Source of the DNA: UBA1563 sp041667115
GTDB taxonomy: Bacteria > Bacteroidota > Ignavibacteria > Ignavibacteriales > Ignavibacteriaceae
Direction: 5' to 3'
DNA: 30,201 nucleotides
Assembly (NCBI GenBank): GCA_041667115.1
Contig: JBAYFO010000046.1
Span: forward strand, 1-30,201
The position numbers were made by a program, and so were the translations under genes. Under the pieces are notes generated by a model. The model saw nothing but the letters and a program-made list of their open reading frames with translations, was not told the origin of the DNA and searched no databases. Position 1 is the stretch's first letter, and the number at the start of each line of letters is the position of its first letter. Positions 24,008 through 30,201 of this stretch are shown piece after piece.

Positions 24008-25392
24008 TGCAACTTAGCCTTAAAAATCGCATTACATTTTTCTATCTTTTTGCAACAAGTCTATTGATCGGAATATTATTTATAACGATTTATCTTGTTG
24101 TACATCAAACTGTTTATAGACATCTGGACCAGGATTTAGATGCGGAGGCAAACGAGATAGAGAATAATCTTGTTGTGTTAAACGACCAGTTCATCTTTGC
24201 AAATGCGTTTGAGTGGAACGAAAACGAACATGGGCAAATTGAAGTGAATCCCATTTTTGTTCAAGTTGTTGATACTGTCGGAAATAGTTTAAAAAAGACC
24301 GGAAACCTATTGGGGGAAAACTTAAAATATGATCGTCAATTAAAAGTAAAAACATATTTTGATACGCAGCTGTCAGGTGCGCCAACAAGACAGGTACAGC
24401 TCCCGATCAAAAATCCCGTTGGAACTACTCTTGGTTTTATTATCATTGCAATGCCGCTTGAAGAATCTACCGTAGTTCTGAATAACCTTTTTTATGTTTT
24501 ATTCGGTACGTTATGGATAGTGCTGTTTGCTTTATTTTATATAACAAGATTTATTGCCGGGAAAAGTATTTCACCAATTAACAAAGTAATAGCAACTGCC
24601 GAAAGAATTACAAAGGAAAATTTAAGCGAGAGGATTGATCTGCCTATTCATAAAGACGAAATATATCTTCTGACCTCTACAATAAACGAATTGTTAAACA
24701 GGCTGGAAGATGCCGTGCTGCGGGAAAAACAATTTACTTCCGATGCTTCACATGAGCTTAGGACTCCTCTCTCCGTAATTAAAGGAACTCTGGAAGTGCT
24801 TATAAGAAAGCCGAGAGAAGTTGAGCAATATGAAAGTAAAATTCAATATTGCATTAATGAAGTTGACAGGATGTCGAACCTTATCGATCAATTATTAATG
24901 CTTGCCCGTTATGAAAGCGGGAAGGTTACCCCGTTAATTAGTAAAATAAATATTAATGAAAGTATTGAATCCGCATTAGTACGTTTGCATAATTTAATCG
25001 ATCAAAAGAAAATAATCGTGAACTTCGATAGTAAGGGGAAATTATTCGTATACACCGATAAAGCAATGACGGAAACAATTATAGAAAATATCTTATCAAA
25101 TGCTATTAAATATTCTTACGAAGGTAAACCGATTGATATTAAAGTTGAAAATATAAATGGGAAAGTCAGTTGTTCGATAAAAGATTATGGAATAGGGATG
25201 AATGATGAACAAGCTTCTAAAATATTCGATCGCTTTTACCGTGCTGATGAATCTCGCACACCACAGGAAGGTGGAAACGGAATCGGGATGGCCATTGTTA
25301 AAAAATTAGCTGATTTGCAGAACATGGAATTAAAAGTGGAAAGTCAAATCAATTCAGGGACCACTGTTTATATCAATTTCCAGGGGAATTAA
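24004..25392 (+). CDS. Sensor histidine kinase
   Basis: 462 aa, start overlapping the regulator stop (ATGA). Two membrane helices (about 11-33 and 160-180) enclose a periplasmic sensor of about 125 residues with no recognised fold, followed by HAMP (183-235), HisKA with the phospho-acceptor H250 in SDASHELRTPLSVIKG, and a HATPase domain: N box TETIIENILSNAIKYS, G1 DYGIGM, F box FDRFYRADESR, G2 GGNGIGMAIVKKL. It phosphorylates the neighbouring regulator. The signal is unknown; the presumed targets (DUF2231 and rubrerythrin) suggest redox, peroxide or envelope stress. Confidence 0.95.
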   Translation: MMQLSLKNRITFFYLFATSLLIGILFITIYLVVHQTVYRHLDQDLDAEANEIENNLVVLNDQFIFANAFEWNENEHGQIEVNPIFVQVVDTVGNSLKKTGNLLGENLKYDRQLKVKTYFDTQLSGAPTRQVQLPIKNPVGTTLGFIIIAMPLEESTVVLNNLFYVLFGTLWIVLFALFYITRFIAGKSISPINKVIATAERITKENLSERIDLPIHKDEIYLLTSTINELLNRLEDAVLREKQFTSDASHELRTPLSVIKGTLEVLIRKPREVEQYESKIQYCINEVDRMSNLIDQLLMLARYESGKVTPLISKININESIESALVRLHNLIDQKKIIVNFDSKGKLFVYTDKAMTETIIENILSNAIKYSYEGKPIDIKVENINGKVSCSIKDYGIGMNDEQASKIFDRFYRADESRTPQEGGNGIGMAIVKKLADLQNMELKVESQINSGTTVYINFQGN

Positions 25393-25454
25393 AATTCAAT
25401 TTATCCTCGTTACATCTATCCGATCAACTCCTTTTGCCTTCAACTTTTCTCTTC

Positions 25455-25513
25455 TTTTAAGCATTTTTTAAGAATTATTTAAAGATGGTTTTAGATTCCC
25501 GGTTGTAAGTTTG
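25455..25513 (+). promoter_or_regulatory. Rubrerythrin promoter with the same phased TTTTAAG repeats
   Basis: TTTTAAG at 25455-25461 and 25466-25472, 11 bp apart, with weaker matches in phase at 25477 (ATTTAAA) and 25488 (GTTTTAG). A perfect TAnnTTTG -7 element, TAAGTTTG, lies at 25506-25513, exactly 51 bp from the first repeat, the same distance as in the 22736 promoter. The leader to the ATG is about 35-40 nt and ends in AGGAG. Confidence 0.68.
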
Positions 25514-25553
25514 AACAACAAAAAAATTAATTATAAATCAATAGGAGAAAAAA

Positions 25554-26180
25554 ATGAAAATGAAATCTTTGTTGACGTTCGTCATCCCGGTATTCTTTTT
25601 ATCAACATTAAACTTTGCCGCAAATCCGACGGCTAAAGGGCAAACGGTTGAAAATCTTAAAGCTGCACTGCTTGGAGAAACAACAGCAAGTGCAAAGTAT
25701 GCCGCTTATGCTAAAAAAGCTGAAGAGGAAGGTTATAAAAATATAGCTCTGTTGTTTAAAGCTGCCTCAAAGTCGGAAAGTATCCACGCAGGGAATCACA
25801 AAGCAGCTCTGGAACAGTTGAATGCTAAATTAGATAAGATTGAACCAAAATTTGAAGTTAAATCCACTAAAGCAAATTTACAGGATGCTATTAAAGGTGA
25901 ATCTTATGAAGTGGCTACTATGTATCCGGATTTTATTAAGAAAGCAAATGAAGAAAAAGTTAACATAGCTTTACTTACATTCAACTATGCATATCAAACA
26001 GAAAAGAAACATAAAGTACTTTATCAAAATGCTCTCGACAATTTAAATACCGGGAAAGAGAAAACAATGCCTAATAAATATATGGTTTGTTCAACTTGCG
26101 GAAACACATACGATGGTGAAGCTCCGGCTAGATGTGGCATTTCCATGACTCCCAAAGATAGATTTTATACGATCCAATAA
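25554..26180 (+). CDS. Exported rubrerythrin with altered rubredoxin site
   Basis: 208 aa with a signal peptide (cut near residue 23, NFAA), so it works in the periplasm, unlike most rubrerythrins. The four-helix ferritin-like domain (30-165) keeps all di-iron ligands: E42, E75, H78, E116, E119, E150 and H153. The C-terminal rubredoxin-like domain (176-208) reads C179-x2-C182, then C194-x2-S197 in place of the usual second CxxC; the fourth iron ligand is serine. Rubrerythrins reduce hydrogen peroxide using electrons through the rubredoxin iron. The promoter carries the same regulator repeats as the two-component operon, and a strong terminator follows. Confidence 0.93.
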   Translation: MKMKSLLTFVIPVFFLSTLNFAANPTAKGQTVENLKAALLGETTASAKYAAYAKKAEEEGYKNIALLFKAASKSESIHAGNHKAALEQLNAKLDKIEPKFEVKSTKANLQDAIKGESYEVATMYPDFIKKANEEKVNIALLTFNYAYQTEKKHKVLYQNALDNLNTGKEKTMPNKYMVCSTCGNTYDGEAPARCGISMTPKDRFYTIQ

Positions 26181-26200
26181 TTCTAAAGTAACTTTAAAAT

Positions 26201-26238
26201 AAACCGCTCCTGCAAATACACGGAGCGGTTTTTTTTTG
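26201..26238 (+). terminator. Terminator after rubrerythrin
   Basis: AAACCGCTCC (26201-26210) and GGAGCGGTTT (26222-26231) form a 10-bp perfect stem with an 11-nt loop and a T run to 26237. The next 290 bp (26239-26529) contain no convincing gene; a 79-codon frame there starts at TTG and has no family character. Confidence 0.93.
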
Positions 26239-26529
26239 CTCTCATCTTCAGAAAAGGTACCTTATTACTTTGAAAATAGATCGGTCGGCACCATCCAAAA
26301 TCATTATGATAAGGCATTCAATGGAGGAAAGTGCTAAAGTTAAGGGCAAACAACAGAGGCTCTTTAAGAATACAAGTCTCTATCAACGAGTCGTCTTAGG
26401 AAAAATTTGGAAACCTTTTCTCTCCCTGCCTCTTTTTCTATTGTGTAATTCAGGTTTAACGAATAACTTTACACTGGAGAAAGAAATTTATAAGACATAT
26501 TTTTATTAATATTATTAATACACTTCAAT

Positions 26530-27567
26530 ATGAAACATTTAAAATCTTTATGCGACTTTAACAACACACTAACTTTCTGTTTATTTATTTTAATTCAGTT
26601 GGTTGTCATCTCGTCAGCAATTGCACAAACTTCAAAGAAAAAAATATCCCCATGGTATATCTATAAGGAGGGGAATAGTTTTGCTGATGTAGAACCCTTA
26701 AAAGATATTATGAGTTCGATAAGCGTTTTCGGAAATCCACCGAAAGAGTTTATTGACGAATGTCATAAAAATAATATTGAAGTATATCATGCCGTTTCAG
26801 GTAATGAAAAAACAATTGATTCACCGGATAAAATAAAAACAGTTGCCAAAAATTATGTCGATGACTGTAATTCAAATGGCTATGACGGGATAGATTTGGA
26901 CTTTGAAAACTTAAATCCGGCTTTTCAAAATATCTATTCCGATTTTTTAACTGAAGTGTCAATGGCTCTGCATAAGGCAGGAAAAAAATTAAGTCATTGT
27001 GTAGGATTTTATCCAACATTGTTTCAGGATGCGGTTCCCAAAATATTTTACAACCCAAAAGTTATTGCTACAACTTGTGATTTGGTAAGAGTAATGTGTT
27101 ATGATATGTATTTTGCCCCCGGGAGATCTGATAAAAATACTTTAACCCGTGATGATTGCCAGGGGATTGGACCAACGTCTAATTATTCGTGGACTAAGGA
27201 CGCGATGAAGTTTTGGATAAAGTATGTCCCCAAAACTAAGTTAATAATGGCATTGCCTGCTTATTCCAATGATTATACAATGAACTTGATAGGAACCGGA
27301 AAACAGGTTTATGCATCGGTTCCGGACAGTGTTAAAGGTGTCCTACAATCTCCAATATGGTTATGGTATGAAAAATTAAATATATATCTGTATGATGATT
27401 TAGAAGGTAATACACATTTGTTTTATGCCAGCGATCAAAGAAGTACCGGGGCTTTATTGGACATAGGCAACGAATTAGATATTAATACCATTGGCTTTTG
27501 GCATTTAGGTTCCGTCGATCCCAAAATGTGGGATGTAGTAAAGGAATGGATAAACAAACAAGATTAA
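26530..27567 (+). CDS. Secreted glycoside hydrolase family 18-like protein
   Basis: 345 aa. Signal peptide with a longer than usual n-region, hydrophobic 15-28, cleavage after AIA (residue 32). The TIM-barrel core carries the GH18 catalytic signature DGIDLDFE (D119, D122, D124, E126), where E126 is the expected acid/base; VMCYDMYF provides the usual Met-x-Tyr-Asp strand and the last strand has GFWHLGS. GH18 enzymes cut beta-1,4-linked N-acetylglucosamine polymers (chitin or peptidoglycan) with help of the substrate acetamido group. No carbohydrate-binding module is seen. The substrate is not known. The frame continues past the TAA into the DUF1460 remnant, probably by chance. Confidence 0.88.
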   Translation: MKHLKSLCDFNNTLTFCLFILIQLVVISSAIAQTSKKKISPWYIYKEGNSFADVEPLKDIMSSISVFGNPPKEFIDECHKNNIEVYHAVSGNEKTIDSPDKIKTVAKNYVDDCNSNGYDGIDLDFENLNPAFQNIYSDFLTEVSMALHKAGKKLSHCVGFYPTLFQDAVPKIFYNPKVIATTCDLVRVMCYDMYFAPGRSDKNTLTRDDCQGIGPTSNYSWTKDAMKFWIKYVPKTKLIMALPAYSNDYTMNLIGTGKQVYASVPDSVKGVLQSPIWLWYEKLNIYLYDDLEGNTHLFYASDQRSTGALLDIGNELDINTIGFWHLGSVDPKMWDVVKEWINKQD

Positions 27568-27597
27568 CTTGTTCTTTACGGATATTTAAAACAACTT

Positions 27598-27957
27598 ATG
27601 AACACGCATGTTGATGCTTACCGTCAATTAAAAAATAATCCGAAATATGCTAGTGAAATTACAAAGATTGGAAAAGAAATTTCTTTACGGAAATATTATT
27701 ACATTCTTCAAGAAAAGATTTTAAAAGTTGAAAACAAAATTCAAAGCGGGGATATTATTGGAATTACAACGAATGTTGAAGGCTTAGATATCGCCCATAC
27801 CTGAATTGCAATTCGGATGGACGATGGAAGGATTCATCTTATGCACGCACCGAATGTCGGCTACAAAGTTCAAATATTGGGGAAACCTCTTGCCGATTAC
27901 ATCAAAGGAAATAAAAAACAAACGGGGATAATGGTTCTTCGTCCCATGGATCTATAA
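27598..27957 (+). pseudogene. Remnant of a DUF1460 (amidase-like) gene
   Basis: The 68 codons from ATG 27598 (MNTHVDAYRQLKNN... to LDIAHT) and the 50 codons after an in-frame TGA at 27802-27804 (IAIRMDDGRIHLMHAPNVGYK ... QTGIMVLRPMDL, stop 27955-27957) together form the continuous C-terminal half of a DUF1460 protein, an N-acetylmuramoyl-alanine amidase-like family. The family normally has HTGIAI here, so one G-to-T change (GGA to TGA) explains the break. The N-terminal part of the family, roughly 130 residues, is missing: upstream is only the GH18 stop. The gene is both truncated and interrupted. It ends 5 bp from the convergent CLC gene. Confidence 0.85.
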
Positions 27958-27962
27958 TATAA

Positions 27963-29786
27963 TTATAATTTCATGTCCCGCAGATTAGAAAATCTAATTG
28001 TTCTCTCGTAATCTTTCGTCTCGTCAATTTTTTGTTTTCGTGCCCGTAAAATATCATTCCGTGAAATTATTCCAATTAAATTCATTGAATCTAGATCATC
28101 CACTACCGGAATCGAGTTAAGATCGTGCTCAGCCATAAGATCAGCCGCTTCTCTGATAGTGTCGTTCTCAAGAAGTACAACCAGCGGTTTTGTAATCAAA
28201 TTTTTGATTTGTTCCTCTTCATTTTGATCTAGGGAAAGCAAACCTTTCTTCGTAACAATTCCCGTAAGTTTAGATTCAGCATCAATCACAGGAAATGTGT
28301 GGAATCTGATCTCTTCTTTTGTGAGCCACTCTCTAACTTTCATAAGTACATCTTCCGAATAAATTGAAACAACATTTCGTGTTGCGAACTGCCCGACAGT
28401 CATTTGGTTTAAATGATCGGCTTCATATTCATGCGGTACCCGGATTCCTCTTCTTGCAATTTTTTCAGTCATTATTGTTTGTTTCATTAACAAAATTGAA
28501 ACTAAATATGAGGCACTGCAGCAGGCAAGTAACGGTAAAATTGCCGCCGGCTGCATGGTAGTTTCAAAAGCAAAAACTATTGAAGTGAGAATCGCACGGG
28601 ACGCCCCGGTGAATAATGCCGCCATTCCAACAAGAGCAGCCATTCGCGGATCGATTCCAAGATTGGGGAAAAGGAATAAAGCAAAAGTCGTTAGAGCAGC
28701 GCCAAGTCCTCCGCCTATTGTAAACAAAGGCGCCAATGTTCCGCCCGATGTCCCGCTTCCTAAAGAAATTGACCAGGAGAAAAATTTTGCCACAAACAAT
28801 GCGACTAAAATTGGTCCGGAAATATTTCCGTTAATAATGTTTGTAATATTATCATAACCAACACCAAGAGTAGCCGGAACAAAATAACCGATCACTCCGA
28901 CCGCTATTGCACCTAATGCCGGCCACCACATCCAATGAATTGGCAATTTTTCAAACATATCTTCAATCGCATAGACAGATTTTGTAACAAGAACAGACGC
29001 AAAGCCGATTACAATTCCAAGAATAAAATAAGCAACAAGAGAACCCTCTGTAGGGGAGAGTAAAAAAGGTGCAGTAGCAAAGACGGGTTTAACTCCTTCT
29101 GTAATAAATCTTACGGCAGTTGCACTCCCGCTTGCAAGTGTAACAGGCAAAAGTGATTTGGGTTTGAATTCAAAGAGAAGGAGTTCAATTGCCAATAGAA
29201 TTGCGGAGATAGGGCTGCCAAATGTAGCAGCCATTCCACCGGCCGCTCCCGCCGCAAGAAGAATTTTTCTTTCATCAGCATTTACAGGGAATAGTTGTCC
29301 TATGAAGGAACCTAGAGCACCTCCGGTTGCTATGATTGGTCCTTCAGCGCCGAATGGTCCGCCTGTTCCAATTGATATTGCCGCCGAGAGTGGTTTTAAA
29401 ACAGTCAACCTTGGTGAAATCTTACTTTTGTTTGTTAAGACTTGTTCCATCGCTTCAGGAATTCCATGTCCGCGAATTCCTTTTGAGCCGTAACGTGCCA
29501 TTATACCAACAATCAATGCACCGATGATTGGAACGATTATTACAAAGAGACCAAGATGATTATCTTTTGGCGAGGTAAAACTGAGAGAAAATTTTCCATA
29601 GAAAGCCAGATTGGTAATTATTCCGATTAAGCTGATTAATATTTTTGCGACAAAACCGGAAGCAACACCAAGAAGAACTGATAAACCGGAAATATAAAAC
29701 GCTCTCTTATTAAAATAAGTATGACTCGAATTTACTGTCTTCATTGAAGATGATTCACCGGGCAGGAGTGTACTGTCGTTATTCAC
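27963..29786 (-). CDS. CLC-type chloride channel/antiporter with CBS domains
   Basis: 607 aa, the only gene on the minus strand, starting at GTG (29784-29786). About a dozen or more membrane helices, with CLC filter motifs: GHGIPE (106-111, where E. coli ClC-ec1 has GSGIP), GPFGAEGP with the gating glutamate E148, and GSGTSGGTLAP. The cytosolic C-terminus (about 455-600) is a CBS pair (MTVGQFATRNVVSIY, LITKPLVVLLENDTIREAADLMAEHDLNSIPVV), which often binds nucleotides. In the helix that in ClC-ec1 carries the inner proton glutamate (E203 in LFIIEEMRP), this protein has LLAIELLL, aligning E203 with leucine, so proton coupling may be absent or different. It could be a channel. Confidence 0.94.
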   Translation of the reverse strand: MNNDSTLLPGESSSMKTVNSSHTYFNKRAFYISGLSVLLGVASGFVAKILISLIGIITNLAFYGKFSLSFTSPKDNHLGLFVIIVPIIGALIVGIMARYGSKGIRGHGIPEAMEQVLTNKSKISPRLTVLKPLSAAISIGTGGPFGAEGPIIATGGALGSFIGQLFPVNADERKILLAAGAAGGMAATFGSPISAILLAIELLLFEFKPKSLLPVTLASGSATAVRFITEGVKPVFATAPFLLSPTEGSLVAYFILGIVIGFASVLVTKSVYAIEDMFEKLPIHWMWWPALGAIAVGVIGYFVPATLGVGYDNITNIINGNISGPILVALFVAKFFSWSISLGSGTSGGTLAPLFTIGGGLGAALTTFALFLFPNLGIDPRMAALVGMAALFTGASRAILTSIVFAFETTMQPAAILPLLACCSASYLVSILLMKQTIMTEKIARRGIRVPHEYEADHLNQMTVGQFATRNVVSIYSEDVLMKVREWLTKEEIRFHTFPVIDAESKLTGIVTKKGLLSLDQNEEEQIKNLITKPLVVLLENDTIREAADLMAEHDLNSIPVVDDLDSMNLIGIISRNDILRARKQKIDETKDYERTIRFSNLRDMKL

Positions 29787-29819
29787 TTACTCTTTCTATA
29801 CTTGTGATGAATAATGTTC

Positions 29820-29839
29820 AGGAGGTTAAAGAACCTCCT
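29820..29839. other. Hairpin upstream of the CLC gene
   Basis: AGGAGGTT (29820-29827) and AACCTCCT (29832-29839) form a perfect 8-bp stem with a 4-nt loop, 34 bp before the CLC start (minus strand). There is no T tail on either strand. It contains a Shine-Dalgarno-like AGGAGG; in an RNA it would be hidden in the stem. It may be a 5' UTR element of the CLC transcript or a repeat. Confidence 0.4.
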
Positions 29840-30075
29840 CTCTATGTAATAACGTTTATAGGTGGAAATTTAGTTCCGTATTAAACTCAGAAGTACCGAA
29901 ATATTTTACACACTCCCGCATATTCAGTTTTAGATAATTTTATTTGCTCTATTAATTCGGGAAGTTTTGAAATTGTTTTAGGATTTATGGTTTGCAAATA
30001 CATTTTAAGTTTACTCCAATAAAAAACTTGTTTCAATAAACCGTCGAAACGGTTGAAAACATTCTTACTCTTATC

Positions 30076-30194
30076 ATTAACACCGGGATTTAATCCCGGT
30101 GTTAATTTTAAATATCTTTCACATCACCTGAATAAATTCCGGTGTTAATATTCCACTCAGATTCACTTTCCATTAACACCTCGATTCATTAATG
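30076..30194. repeat. Cluster of TTAACACCG palindromic repeats
   Basis: A perfect palindrome with 15-bp arms and one central base (30076-30106; arms ATTAACACCGGGATT and its complement). Two degenerate relatives follow: a half copy ending TTCCGGTGTTAAT (30131-30149) and CATTAACACC (30171-30180) leading into a CATTAA ... TTAATG dyad to 30194. The stretch from the CLC start to the window end (about 415 bp) holds no gene I can support. Such repeats resemble REP-type elements mobilised by Y1 tyrosine transposases, but no transposase is seen here. Confidence 0.6.
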
Positions 30195-30201
30195 TATGAG
30201 A

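Noticed and set aside
26270..26509. 79-codon frame after the rubrerythrin terminator
   Set aside because: TTG start, no ribosome site, no domain pattern; most likely chance in a 290-bp gap.
27565..27600. GH18 and DUF1460 pieces being one gene split by a stop
   Set aside because: They are in the same frame, but the GH18 protein ends at its natural C-terminus and the 33-bp spacer encodes nothing like the missing DUF1460 N-terminus.
29880..30070. Minus-strand transposase remnant near the right edge
   Set aside because: Translation gives only a 38-residue frame without transposase motifs; not supported.

Overview
The window looks like chromosomal DNA of a low-GC member of the Bacteroidota/Chlorobiota (FCB) branch, most probably an Ignavibacteria-type organism. 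This rests on the gene order thrS-infC-rpmI-rplT-pheS-pheT-(coiled coil)-zapA-[6S-like RNA]-rny, on TAnnTTTG-like -7 promoter elements, on mixed ATG/GTG/TTG starts often with a purine-rich ribosome site, and on periplasmic multihaem and rubrerythrin genes that fit an anaerobic or facultative life. No search could be run, so the assignment is by recognition only.

Layout. Positions 1-400 hold tRNA-Leu(UAA) and tRNA-Val(GAC) with a terminator. Positions 400-9435 are a housekeeping run on the plus strand: threonyl-tRNA synthetase, IF3 (which appears to start at AUC), L35, L20, both PheRS subunits, a small coiled-coil protein, ZapA, a structured 194-nt RNA that I take to be 6S RNA, and RNase Y. 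A gap of about 450 bp with hairpins follows.

Positions 9885-15979 are the main accessory region. It holds a cysteine-rich MerR-type regulator with a palindrome at its promoter, a FadL-type outer-membrane channel, an eight-haem cytochrome c of the octahaem tetrathionate reductase type, a membrane cytochrome b, and two half-size YeeE/YedE sulfur transporters, the second fused to a rhodanese domain that lacks its catalytic Cys but ends in Gly-Gly-Cys. Together they look like a self-contained module that moves electrons between the quinone pool and a sulfur (or other oxyanion) substrate and handles the sulfur product. This is the best candidate for an undescribed system.

Positions 16063-22631 are metabolic and envelope genes: coaE, prephenate dehydratase, proline dehydrogenase, tsaD, a chorismate mutase fused to the N-terminus of the lytic transglycosylase MltG, and an Ig-like lipoprotein. 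The chorismate mutase-MltG fusion keeps nearly all known catalytic residues and has a topology that makes sense (mutase in the cytosol, glycosylase in the periplasm).

Positions 22736-26238 are a small regulon: a DUF2231 membrane protein, an OmpR-type response regulator, its histidine kinase, and a periplasmic rubrerythrin. The promoters of the first and last genes share an 11-bp-phased TTTTAAG repeat placed at exactly the same distance from the -7 element, which I read as the binding site of the response regulator encoded between them.

The window ends with a secreted GH18-family protein, a DUF1460 pseudogene (truncated and carrying an in-frame TGA), a convergent CLC-type chloride channel/transporter with CBS domains, and a cluster of palindromic intergenic repeats.
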